Of a stretch of DNA of 64,000 nucleotides, positions 8,917-16,950 are shown one piece after another; positions within the stretch are counted from its first letter, which is position 1; every line of letters begins with the position of its first letter. Below the pieces are notes generated by a model. It was not told where the DNA came from. It worked only from the letters and a program-made list of their open reading frames with translations, and did no database searches. Made by a program: the position numbers and the translations under genes. Origin of the DNA: Sulfurimonas sp. UBA2011 (GTDB lineage Bacteria > Campylobacterota > Campylobacteria > Campylobacterales > Sulfurimonadaceae); assembly GCA_002335055.1 (NCBI GenBank), contig DDCH01000004.1:204731-268730 (forward strand), given 5' to 3'.

Positions 8917-10365
8917 ATGGAGAAATTTGAAATATTGATAGCTTTTGCTACAAATGTACTTTTTGTTACTCTTTTAGGCTGGTATCTTATTACGAACCTT
9001 CAGTGGTATAACTACTCACTTTCACGTGCTATTCTTAAACACCATAAACCTCAGTGGCATGTGCTTTATTTTATTATTCCTTTTATCGCTTATTATACAA
9101 CTGGTAAATTTTTTGTCATCTTTTTTGTATTTGCAATTTTACCATCTATTCTTATTTGGTATAAAAGGCTTGATAAAAAGCTAGTACTGACTTGGCGTGT
9201 GAAGCGTTTTCTCATACTACTTATAGGGCTAACACTTTTTCAAAATGTTTTATGTACTCTAAAAGATGCATGTGAAGTCTATGGTGTTTTTATGCCTTTA
9301 GCAGTAGCTTACATCGGCTCGTACATCATAGAGAAGTATCTATTCATGGTTTATAAAAAACAAGCAAAAAGAAAACTAGCTTCTATGGATAAACTTCAAG
9401 TTATCGCCATTACTGGTAGTTACGGAAAAACAAGCATTAAAAACTTTGTAGCTCAAATCCTTAGTAAAAAGTTTAATGTTTATGCAACACCAAGAAGTAT
9501 AAATACTCTCGGTGGTATCATGGGTGATGTAAACAATTCACTGCCAGAAGATACCGAGATATATGTTTGTGAAGCAGGAGCACGTGAGAGTGGAGATATA
9601 TATGATATCGCTACATTTGTAAAACCACAGACTATTGTAGTTGGTAGAGTAGGTGAGGCACACATAGAGTACTTTAAAACTCTCAAAAATATCATTGCAA
9701 CAAAACTTGAACTTATGGCATCCCCACGTTTAGAGAAAGCTTTTATACACACTTCTGTAACGGATGAGCCTCATGAAAAGGTGATATTTTTTGGAAACGA
9801 GATAAGTAATGTAAGTGCCACTTTAGATGGTATTGATTTTGATATAGCGCTTGGTGAGAGTAAACTCTCTCTTCATACAGATGTTTTAGGTGAGTTTCAA
9901 ACGATGAACATCGCAGTAGCAGTTCGTATAGCAAAAAGCTTTGGGATGAGTGATGAAGAGATAACCAACTCAGTAAAGACCCTAGAGCCAGTTGAGCATA
10001 GACTTCAGATGATAAAAGCAGGTGGAAAACTCATCCTTGATGATGGTTATAATGGAAATATCGATGGAATGCTAGAAGGTGTGAGACTCTGCTCCCTTCA
10101 TGAAGGTGGTAAAAAAGTCATGGTTACGCCAGGACTTGTTGAGAGTACTGACGAGTTAAACCTACAACTAATAAATGCGATCAATGAAGTTTTTGATATA
10201 GTTATAGTGACAGGCTCTTTAAATGCAGACCTATTTAAGAAAAACTTAGATGTAAAACAAAAAATAATGTTAGCAGATAAAAGTTCTCTAACAGCAGTTT
10301 TAGCAAATCAAACTAAATCTGGCGATATTATACTTTTCGCTAATGATGCTCCAAACTTTATTTAG
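8917..10365 (+). CDS. murF: UDP-N-acetylmuramoyl-tripeptide--D-alanyl-D-alanine ligase, membrane-anchored form
   Basis: Adds D-Ala-D-Ala to UDP-MurNAc-tripeptide. 482 residues. The first about 140 residues contain four or five hydrophobic segments, an N-terminal extension known in epsilonproteobacterial MurF and absent from E. coli MurF. The Mur-ligase ATP loop GSYGKTS is at 167-173, followed by RSINTLGGIMGDVN and the C-terminal LDDGYNGN. Directly abuts the hydrolase stop. Physical linkage with ddl gives product and consumer in one transcript. Membrane association is inferred from hydrophobicity. Confidence 0.93.
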   Translation: MEKFEILIAFATNVLFVTLLGWYLITNLQWYNYSLSRAILKHHKPQWHVLYFIIPFIAYYTTGKFFVIFFVFAILPSILIWYKRLDKKLVLTWRVKRFLILLIGLTLFQNVLCTLKDACEVYGVFMPLAVAYIGSYIIEKYLFMVYKKQAKRKLASMDKLQVIAITGSYGKTSIKNFVAQILSKKFNVYATPRSINTLGGIMGDVNNSLPEDTEIYVCEAGARESGDIYDIATFVKPQTIVVGRVGEAHIEYFKTLKNIIATKLELMASPRLEKAFIHTSVTDEPHEKVIFFGNEISNVSATLDGIDFDIALGESKLSLHTDVLGEFQTMNIAVAVRIAKSFGMSDEEITNSVKTLEPVEHRLQMIKAGGKLILDDGYNGNIDGMLEGVRLCSLHEGGKKVMVTPGLVESTDELNLQLINAINEVFDIVIVTGSLNADLFKKNLDVKQKIMLADKSSLTAVLANQTKSGDIILFANDAPNFI

Positions 10366-10375
10366 GTAAATAGTA

Positions 10376-10855
10376 GTGATAGATAGTGTTAACAAGTATA
10401 TTGCCTATTTCACAGCAATAATCTTAGCTCTTTTAGTAATGCTTATAGTGTATGATGCAAGTGCAAGATATCTCTTTTCTAGTGGTTCAACAGCTCTTCA
10501 AGAGTTAGAATGGCATTTTTTTGATATTATCATTTTGCTCTCTATATCTTATGCTCTAAAACATAATGCCCATGTGCGAGTAGATGTATTTTACGAGAAG
10601 TTTTCTCTTAAAACGCAGGCACTTATAAACATCATAGCGATTCTTTTTTTTATACTTCCTCTTTCACTTTTGATAGTCTATATTGGCATAGGTTTTGTCG
10701 AGATTAGTTTTGTGCAAAATGAAATGTCTTCAGACCCAGGTGGTTTAACACATAGATGGATAGTAAAGTCTCTTATGCCTCTCTCATTTGCATTTGTAGC
10801 ACTTCAGGCTATAAGTGAGTTGATTAGACACTTCAAAGAGTGGAGAGTTCTATGA
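10376..10855 (+). CDS. TRAP transporter small permease (DctQ-type)
   Basis: 159 residues, four membrane segments, with the DctQ motif region LEWHFFDIIILLSISYALKH (about 44-63) and VRVDVFYEK. Starts at GTG 10376, ten bases after murF; no ATG is available nearby. Small subunit that pairs with the DctM permease immediately downstream (ATGA overlap). TRAP systems import organic acids or similar solutes using ion gradients and need a periplasmic DctP binding protein, which is not adjacent. Substrate unknown. Confidence 0.85.
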   Translation: MIDSVNKYIAYFTAIILALLVMLIVYDASARYLFSSGSTALQELEWHFFDIIILLSISYALKHNAHVRVDVFYEKFSLKTQALINIIAILFFILPLSLLIVYIGIGFVEISFVQNEMSSDPGGLTHRWIVKSLMPLSFAFVALQAISELIRHFKEWRVL

Positions 10856-12135
10856 TAGCCTTAGTAATGTTTGTTGTAGCACTTTTACTGCTTTTAGTAG
10901 GTATCCCCGTGGCGTTTGCTTTTGGTGGGGTAGCTATGATGTTCGCGTTTATAGTTCCAGATGTAGGCTTTGAAGTTTTTAATATCTTGCCATTTCGAAT
11001 TTATGGAATTATGAACAATACAACTCTTATGGCAGTACCTCTTTTTATCATGATGGGACTCATTTTAGAAAAGTCAGGCATGGCTGAGAAGTTACTTATA
11101 TCTATGAGTAAACTCTTTAAGGGTGTCCGTGGTGGACTTGGTGTGAGTGTAGTTATCGTAGGTGCAATTCTAGCAGCTTCAACAGGTATAGTCTCAGCTT
11201 CGGTTGTAATGATGAGTGTTATAGCCTTACCACTTATGATAAAAGCAGGATATGATAAATCCCTTGCAAGTGGAACTATCGCCGCTTCAGGAACTTTAGG
11301 TCAGATTATTCCACCTTCTATCATTCTTATCATTTTAGGTGATGTTATGAGTGTTAGTGTTGGTGACTTATTTGTAGGAGCCGTACTTCCTGGACTAACA
11401 CTAGTAAGTCTTTATATCCTTTACATTCTAATCCGTGCTTATATAAGAGAAGAAGATGCACCAGCTTTAGTAAGTGATGAAAAAATAAATATTTTTGAAA
11501 TCATAAAAGCAATAATTCCACCACTTCTTTTAATGGTTTCAGTGTTAGGAAGTATCTTTGCCGGGATAGCTTCTCCTACTGAGTCTGCTGCGTTTGGAGT
11601 AGTGGGTGGTCTTATACTCTCCAGCCTTAACAAGACATTTTCTCTAAATATGCTGAAGTATGTACTGTCTGAGACTATGAAACTCACAGGTATGATTTTT
11701 ATGATTCTAATAGGTGCTACTGCATTTAGTCTAGTTTTTAATGAACTAGGCGGTAGTGATTTAATTCTAGAGTTTTTTAGTGAAGATATAGGTGATGTGT
11801 GGGTTTTTATAGGTCTATCAATGCTCGCTATTTTTATTCTTGGTTTTTTCATAGACTTTATAGAGATAAGTTTTATCATAGTCCCTATTTTAATACCGGT
11901 AACGGAGGCTTTTGGTATAGACCCTATCTGGTTTGCCATTTTAATAGCGATGAACCTTCAAGCCTCATTTCTCACCCCGCCTTTTGGTCTTTCACTCTTC
12001 TTTTTAAAGGGTGCAGCAGGAGATAGTGTAAGTACGATGCAGATATATAAAGGTATTATTCCTTTTATACTTTTACAGTTATTAGCACTCTCTCTTGTTG
12101 TGATTTTTCCTGATTTAGTCTTTGCATTTTTATAG
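10852..12135 (+). CDS. TRAP transporter large permease (DctM-type)
   Basis: 427 residues from ATG 10852, which overlaps the DctQ stop (ATGA) and has GGAGAG upstream; a GTG at 10840 in frame is less likely. About 12 membrane segments, with PLFIMMGLILEKSGMAEKL, GTLGQIIPPSIILIILGD and SPTESAAFGV, all DctM family signatures. Forms the ion-coupled channel with DctQ. No dctP gene lies on either side: upstream is murF and downstream a decayed transporter remnant, so the binding protein must be encoded elsewhere or lost. Confidence 0.9.
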   Translation: MIALVMFVVALLLLLVGIPVAFAFGGVAMMFAFIVPDVGFEVFNILPFRIYGIMNNTTLMAVPLFIMMGLILEKSGMAEKLLISMSKLFKGVRGGLGVSVVIVGAILAASTGIVSASVVMMSVIALPLMIKAGYDKSLASGTIAASGTLGQIIPPSIILIILGDVMSVSVGDLFVGAVLPGLTLVSLYILYILIRAYIREEDAPALVSDEKINIFEIIKAIIPPLLLMVSVLGSIFAGIASPTESAAFGVVGGLILSSLNKTFSLNMLKYVLSETMKLTGMIFMILIGATAFSLVFNELGGSDLILEFFSEDIGDVWVFIGLSMLAIFILGFFIDFIEISFIIVPILIPVTEAFGIDPIWFAILIAMNLQASFLTPPFGLSLFFLKGAAGDSVSTMQIYKGIIPFILLQLLALSLVVIFPDLVFAFL

Positions 12136-12147
12136 TCTCTAGTCTTT

Positions 12148-12534
12148 TCATTCAAATATAAAACAACTAGGGAGTAAATCCTTAGAATGAAGATATTTTA
12201 CTGTAAAAAATTCTGAAACCATTATAGAACTTATAGATAAAACTGATGCAAATGTAAGTATTGAAAGTCCACTAAGTCCTTGTCCAACTGTACACCCTAT
12301 AGTTAACACACCACCTACACCCATAAGAGCACCACCAAGCATATTGTTTTTTATAGTATGTTCTTTTACCTGAGAGATACAGCCAAACTTATGCCAAATG
12401 ATAAGTCATATCTTTCATAGTATGTAAAGAGCTCGAGTGTTTGAGCACTTGGGTATACAAAAGAGAGGCTTGAGCATCCATCAGCTATCATCATAGCTAT
12501 ACTAAAAAGTATCCCACCAAAAACTATACTAAAA
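12148..12534 (-). pseudogene. Remnant of a YeeE/YedE (TsuA-type) sulfur transporter
   Basis: Two pieces of the PF04143 sulfur-transport family remain on the minus strand in different frames. From about 12529 the reading is SIVFGGILFSIAMMIADGCS and on to a TAA near 12366; from ATG 12342 another frame gives GGALMGVGGVLTIGCTVGQG, the family's C-terminal GGxLMGxGxxxxxGCTxGQG signature, to a stop at 12148. The conserved cysteines of thiosulfate-conducting TsuA survive in both halves, but the N-terminal part is missing and a frameshift plus stop separate the pieces. Not expected to be functional. Confidence 0.8.
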
Positions 12535-12683
12535 TATTAATAATTTTATATATTTCAATGTCAAGAAAATCAAACAACTTCACACCTTCTAAATTTTATT
12601 ATGAGTATATTACTATTTTATTTGTATAGTTTTTATTATGCATAATTTTGATACAATTCATGAAAAATATAAAGGTATAGCCT

Positions 12684-13013
12684 ATGTTAAGTGTTTTAGT
12701 AGAATTTAGTATGTTTCCAACTTCAAGTGATGGTCGTGAAGGTAGTGCTTCTGTTTCAAAACAGGTAAGTAAAATTATAGATGCGATAGATAAGTCTGGA
12801 GTTCCTTACCAGTTAACACCTATGGGAACTGTTATAGAGGCTTCAAGTATGAAAGAAGCTCTAAGTGTAATAGAACTTGCTTATGAGCAGGTAAGTGACT
12901 GTGAGAGAGTTTACTCATCTTTAAAGTTTGACATTCGTCATAACACAGAAGATAGATTAAAAACAAAAATAGCATCTGTAGAGAAAGTGCTAAACAGAAA
13001 AGTAAGCCACTAA
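12684..13013 (+). CDS. MTH1187-family thiamine-binding protein
   Basis: 109 residues, full length for the PF01910 (Thiamine_BP, YqgV/MTH1187) family, a ferredoxin-like fold forming tetramers that bind thiamine or HMP-like ligands. Seen: MLSVLVEFSMFPTS at the start, KSGVPYQLTPMGTVIE in the middle, and a C-terminal helix. RBS AAAGG before ATG 12684; a -10-like TACAAT lies about 27 bases upstream. Followed after 18 bp by the HIT gene, probably co-transcribed. Cellular role of this family is still poorly defined. Confidence 0.85.
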   Translation: MLSVLVEFSMFPTSSDGREGSASVSKQVSKIIDAIDKSGVPYQLTPMGTVIEASSMKEALSVIELAYEQVSDCERVYSSLKFDIRHNTEDRLKTKIASVEKVLNRKVSH

Positions 13014-13031
13014 TTTTTTAGGAGTATAAGA

Positions 13032-13523
13032 ATGGAAGATATTTTATATGCACCTTGGCGTACTGAGTATATCTCAGGTGAAAAGATAGAAGGTTGTGTG
13101 TTTTGTCATATCTCAAACAATGCAGATAAAGATGAAGACTTCCATATCTTACATCGCGATGAGAAGTGCTTTATTGTGATGAATAAATATCCATATACTC
13201 CTGGACACTTTATGATTATTCCTCATCTTCATACAGATAAATTAGAAGAATTAAATGCAGAGACTTGGTTACATATGTCAGTATTAGCACAAAAGAGTGT
13301 AAGACTTTTAAAAGAAGGTTTTGGTGCGCATGGTGTTAACATCGGTATGAACCTTGGAGCGGCAGCTGGAGCAGGGATAGCAGAGCATATACATATGCAC
13401 CTAGTCCCGCGTTTCAACCGTGATACCAACTTTATGACAAGTATAACTGAGACTCGTATTTACTCAACAGACTTTGAGAAAATTTATAAAAAGATAAAAA
13501 GTTTAATACCAAAGTATTTTTAG
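13032..13523 (+). CDS. HIT-family nucleotide hydrolase/phosphorylase
   Basis: 163 residues with the histidine triad HIHMHLVPR (about 119-127), an N-terminal CVFCH pair and GHFMIIPHLH, as in the Ap4A-phosphorylase-like HIT branch (AP-4-A phosphorylase, Fhit-like). Acts on dinucleoside polyphosphates or AMP conjugates through a covalent nucleotidyl-histidine. RBS TTAGGAGTATAAG. Probably co-transcribed with the thiamine-binding gene. Substrate not determinable from sequence. Confidence 0.88.
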   Translation: MEDILYAPWRTEYISGEKIEGCVFCHISNNADKDEDFHILHRDEKCFIVMNKYPYTPGHFMIIPHLHTDKLEELNAETWLHMSVLAQKSVRLLKEGFGAHGVNIGMNLGAAAGAGIAEHIHMHLVPRFNRDTNFMTSITETRIYSTDFEKIYKKIKSLIPKYF

Positions 13524-13524
13524 T

Positions 13525-13997
13525 GTTATTAAAGTTTTTACTTATTTTTACCCTTTTAATGGACTTTTCGTAAATACACATTTGTGTAACAAAGCTATCA
13601 CTTTTTATGCCAAACATAAAAATGAGAATAACTTAGAGTGTTTGGTTATAGAAAAAATATGGCTGATGAGAAGTTGTCTAATGAAACACAAGAACTCTTT
13701 GCTGCTGAGATATAGCACTCTTCTTATAACTCTGTGACACAAATAAATTCAAAAAAAAGTGTCACGATTACTACAAAAAGGGTTAAAAATACAATAGAAG
13801 TATATTTACATAATAAAAATATTTATGATCTTACTATAAAAGTAAGGCATAATGTTAAAAATATCATTATGAGTATAAAACCACATAAAGAATTTGTTTT
13901 AGAAGCTAAGGCTACAAGTTCGGCTAAACACGAAACAATTTCTACAAAATTTTCTACACTTAATGGTATTTTAGAAAATCCGATTAAAGCAATTTAA
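13525..13997 (+). pseudogene. Degraded periplasmic-domain gene, perhaps from an M23 peptidase
   Basis: An open frame from about 13525 reads through FYAKHKNENNLECLVIEK; around 13650 the similarity-like reading jumps frame to MADEKLSNETQELFAAEI, hits TAG at about 13713, and continues in the same frame from GTG 13734 as VEVYLHNKNIYDL-type sequence (here IEVYLHNKNIYDLTIKVRHN) to a stop at 13995-13997. The alternating-strand part resembles the N-terminal domain that precedes LytM/M23 metallopeptidase domains in Campylobacterota. No catalytic HxxxD/HxH motifs are present. I read it as a frameshifted, truncated remnant; the 87-residue last piece could still be translated. Family assignment is weak. 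Confidence 0.4.
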
Positions 13998-14016
13998 CTT
14001 TTTTAACTAAAAGTGA

Positions 14017-14022
14017 TATAAT
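14017..14022 (+). promoter_or_regulatory. -10 box for the sulfite dehydrogenase operon
   Basis: TATAAT at 14017-14022, about 48 bases before ATG 14070, with an AT-rich leader and AGGA at 14057-14060 as ribosome binding site. Placement fits transcription of the sorA-like/sorB-like pair. Confidence 0.45.
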
Positions 14023-14069
14023 ACTTTTTGTAATAATATTTATAATAAATTTTAATAGGATAAGATAAA

Positions 14070-15266
14070 ATGCAAAGAAGAGAATTTTTTAAAACTTCAA
14101 TAGTCGCATCTGCAGCACTTATAGGTACAAAGCTTAGTGCTGGACAAACACATCAACCTAAAGATGGACAGAAAATATCAGATATGGCATTTCCTGAAAA
14201 ACGTCCAATGATTACTTATTGAGATAGACCACCACTTTTAGAGTCACCACGATCAGTATTTGCTAAGGGTATTACTTCAAATGATGACTTCTTTGTACGT
14301 TGGCACCTTCCAGATATTCCAACAAAGATAGACTTAGAGTCTTTTACCATTAAAATTGATGGACTAGTTGAAAAAGAAATTAACATTACACTCAAAGAAC
14401 TGAGAAATGACTTTGAACAAGTTGAAGTTACTGCCATACTTCAGTGTGGTGGTAATAGCCGTTCTGCATTTACTCCAATGGCTGGTGGTATTCAGTGGGA
14501 TAGCGGAGCTATGGGTTGTGCTAAGTGGAAAGGGGTTAGACTCTCTGACTTACTTAACAAAGCAGGACTTAAAAAAGATGCACATTGGATAGGTTTTAAC
14601 GGTAAAGATAAGGCTGCTTATTATGAAACACCAAACTTTGTTCGTGAACTTGAACTTGAAGAGTTAGATGACCATGTTATCGTGGCTTATGAGATGAACG
14701 GAGAAGACTTACCATACTTAAATGGTTTTCCTCTACGTTTAGTTATACCTGGATACTATTCTGATTCTTGGGTGAAAATGCTCAGTAATATAACTGTTAC
14801 AAACAAGTACAAGTCTCTTTTCTTTATGGATGTTGCTTACCGTGTACCTGATAATGCAACTGAGAGTGAAACTCCAGAGAATAAGGCCAAAAAGACGAAA
14901 CCTATTACTAACATGAATGTTAAGTCTATTATAGGCTATCCTGAGAATGGTATGAAACTTTATCATAATGCACATCTTGTTATTCGTGGTGTTGCTTTTG
15001 ATGATGGACATGGTATTCGTCAAGTTATGATTTCTACGGACGAGGGAAAAACTTGGAATGAAGCACTGCTAAAACAAGAAGATGGACGATATGCTTTTAC
15101 TGAATTTAGATTTACTTATAAACCAACAAAGTATGGAAAACTAAATATAATGGCAAAAGCGATTAATCGCTTAGGTAATGAACAGCCTTTATCCAAAGAT
15201 ATACTATGGAATCATGGTGGATATAAGTACAACGGTATAGATGTTGTTGAAGTTGAAGTGGTATAA
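14070..15266 (+). pseudogene. Sulfite dehydrogenase molybdopterin subunit (SorA-like), nonsense-interrupted
   Basis: The frame from ATG 14070 to 15266 encodes a complete sulfite-oxidase-family protein of 398 codons except for one in-frame TGA at 14220-14222 (codon 51). Before it: a Tat signal (QRREFFK then a hydrophobic stretch) and FPEKRPMITY; after it: DRPPLLESPRSVF. A serine (TCA) is the natural expectation, one base away. Downstream are the molybdenum-cysteine motif LQCGGNSR and the Ig-like dimerisation domain. The enzyme would oxidise sulfite to sulfate in the periplasm and pass electrons to the cytochrome encoded next. Restart inside would lose the Tat signal, so no exported enzyme is expected. 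Confidence 0.85.
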
Positions 15267-15275
15267 GGAAAAAAT

Positions 15276-15584
15276 ATGAAAAAAATATTATTTATAAGTT
15301 TATTAGCATTCGGTTCACTATTTGCACAAGTCCAAGAAGATATTGAAGTTCCTTATATTTCTTATGAAATTAAAATGGGAAAAGGTTTTGATACAGTGCA
15401 AGCAAACTGTTTAATGTGTCACTCATTTGGTTATATCATAAATCAAGGTCCACAATCACGTGAATTTTGGCTTAAAAAAACTGAAAAGATGATCACACAC
15501 TTTAAATCTCCAATGATGGAAGAAGATATAGACACTGTAGTTGAGTATCTTTTTGAGCATTATGGAAATGGAAAAGAAAAATAA
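15276..15584 (+). CDS. Monoheme cytochrome c, SorB-like subunit
   Basis: 102 residues: signal peptide (about 17 residues), then one heme site CLMCH (about residues 46-50) and a C-terminal helical part with a candidate axial methionine (MITHF or SPMMEE). This is the usual partner of the SorA-type sulfite dehydrogenase and lies nine bases behind it. It is intact although its partner gene has a nonsense codon, so it is either a recent orphan or the TGA is an error. A strong hairpin follows the stop. Confidence 0.82.
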   Translation: MKKILFISLLAFGSLFAQVQEDIEVPYISYEIKMGKGFDTVQANCLMCHSFGYIINQGPQSREFWLKKTEKMITHFKSPMMEEDIDTVVEYLFEHYGNGKEK

Positions 15585-15611
15585 AGAGAGTTAATTCTCT
15601 TTATTTTTCTT
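15574..15611. terminator. Bidirectional hairpin between converging genes
   Basis: Perfect 15-bp inverted repeat (15574-15588 with 15597-15611) around an 8-base loop; the arms are A-rich on one side and T-rich on the other, so each strand ends in a U-rich tract. It overlaps the last codons of the cytochrome gene and of the small minus-strand gene, serving both. Confidence 0.7.
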
Positions 15612-15701
15612 ACTCTTTAGTACAAAATAAAATATTCCCACAATTACTACAAATATAAGTATCCTTACTGTCAGTGTAGTTATGTCTACAGTATCATTCA
15701 T
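15591..15701 (-). CDS. 36-residue single-span membrane protein
   Basis: ATG at 15699-15701 with GGAG seven bases upstream; 36 codons to TAA at 15591. Short acidic N-terminus (MNDTVDITTLT), one hydrophobic span (about residues 13-28: RILIFVVIVGIFYFVL), then a lysine-rich tail (KSKKNKEN), giving N-out/C-in topology by the positive-inside rule. A good ribosome binding site and a shared bidirectional terminator support it being real. No family recognised; its position next to the sulfite dehydrogenase pair may be chance. Confidence 0.5.
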   Translation of the reverse strand: MNDTVDITTLTVRILIFVVIVGIFYFVLKSKKNKEN

Positions 15702-15859
15702 ATAATATCTCCAGTTTAATTTTTAAATCCTAACATGAAACTATACTCTTAAAAAGATTATTTTTTTATAACAAGAGAAGCTGATATGAATAGAACATAT
15801 ACAAAAATAAATAAAGAAGTTGAAATAGATGAAGATATATTTTTTTAGAAGTGTAAAAA

Positions 15860-15934
15860 TGGATGGGGTGGAGGGACTCGAACCCCCGAATACCAGTACC
15901 AAAAACTAGTGCCTTACCACTTGGCGACACCCCA
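15860..15934 (-). tRNA. tRNA-Gln (anticodon TTG)
   Basis: 75 nt including encoded CCA. Acceptor arm TGGGGTG pairs with CACCCCA; the anticodon loop is TTTTGGT, giving TTG; T-arm GGTTCGAGTCC is present. Closely resembles bacterial tRNA-Gln. Lies 23 bp downstream of tRNA-fMet on the same strand, likely one transcript. Confidence 0.95.
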
Positions 15935-15957
15935 TCATATATGTATAAATTAAATTG

Positions 15958-16034
<77 letters not shown>

Positions 16035-16154
16035 ACATTTAAAGTATATCTTTCTAAGAAGTTTAACTTATTAGATGGCGAAATTATAACAGTAAAAAGT
16101 TAGAAAAAGCTTAAAAAGTAGGGCACTACTTACTTTTTAGCTAAATTCTTTTTT

Positions 16155-16490
16155 TTAGTCGATTTTAATAGTAGAAGCGACTATATATAGGGGTGCACTA
16201 TGTACATGTAGCATTGATGTACCTTTACCTAAAGCAAAACCATATAAGTCATTTTCTTTGATAAGTGTTATACCACTTGCCATATCAAGATAGGCTAGTA
16301 CACTTTGTTCTAGTATTTTAGAAGACTGTATATCACTGAATCGTATTTTCACAGAGTACATATCTTCTCCATCTTCATCTTCATCTCCAAGTGTTACAAT
16401 TCTTTCAGTAAGACTTATATACTCTACTGAACGAATCTGAGCACCTTTAAAGTTGTTGTATTTTTCTAATAGTGTATTAATTTCTTGCAT
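16155..16490 (-). CDS. Hypothetical protein
   Basis: 111 residues, RBS AAGGAAAATA before ATG. No signal peptide or membrane span; alternating strands with an acidic block (DEDEDGED, about 36-43) and a C-terminal GKGTSMLHVHSAPLYIV segment. Could be a small beta-rich cytoplasmic protein. Last gene of a run tig-LRR-globin-this gene, 38 bp behind the globin. I do not recognise a family and assign no function. Confidence 0.6.
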   Translation of the reverse strand: MQEINTLLEKYNNFKGAQIRSVEYISLTERIVTLGDEDEDGEDMYSVKIRFSDIQSSKILEQSVLAYLDMASGITLIKENDLYGFALGKGTSMLHVHSAPLYIVASTIKID

Positions 16491-16528
16491 TATTTTCCTT
16501 TTTATAATTATAGCTAAAGTAGTTATGT

Positions 16529-16927
16529 CTAATCATCGTCATCGTCATCATTTAACCCAAGGTTTTCGATAAATTGCTCAGCTATTATGTCTGCTTTTTT
16601 ATAAAACTTGTCAGCGATACTAGGTATAAAATACTTTGTAGTAGTTTCTTTAAATAGTTTTAACCACTGCTCAAATGTTTCTTTATAAATTGGTCCAAGA
16701 AATGCATGAGGAGGAAAAGGGTCACCTTTGTACCCAGGTTTACCAATCATCATTAGGAGCCAAAAGTCATCTAGTGTATGAAGATGTTCGTGCCATTTAC
16801 CATTTTCTAGGTCACTTCCAAGTGAATTAGTAAAGTAAGGCCCAAGTACATCATCTTTGAGTACAATAGCGTAAAACTCATGCACTAAGTGGTGTACACT
16901 ATCTCTAGTAACTGTTTCATATAGCAT
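16529..16927 (-). CDS. Truncated hemoglobin, group III type
   Basis: 132 residues. Pattern of group III trHbs (Campylobacter Ctb): FYAIVLKDDVLGPYF, KWHEHLHTLDDFW, GKPGYKGDPFPPH and FEQWLKLF. The proximal histidine is expected in the PPHAF helix. Likely binds O2 or NO; in Campylobacter it moderates respiration under low oxygen and nitrosative stress. RBS AGGATATATA before ATG. The C-terminus is odd: it ends in six aspartates encoded by a GAT/GAC run at about 16532-16549, a simple-sequence tract prone to length change. Confidence 0.9.
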   Translation of the reverse strand: MLYETVTRDSVHHLVHEFYAIVLKDDVLGPYFTNSLGSDLENGKWHEHLHTLDDFWLLMMIGKPGYKGDPFPPHAFLGPIYKETFEQWLKLFKETTTKYFIPSIADKFYKKADIIAEQFIENLGLNDDDDDD

Positions 16928-16950
16928 TATATATCCTAATTTTAATTTGT

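Noticed and set aside
11439..11939. 166-codon frame antisense to the TRAP permease
   Set aside because: Low-complexity Ile/Ser/Lys translation opposite a well supported membrane protein.
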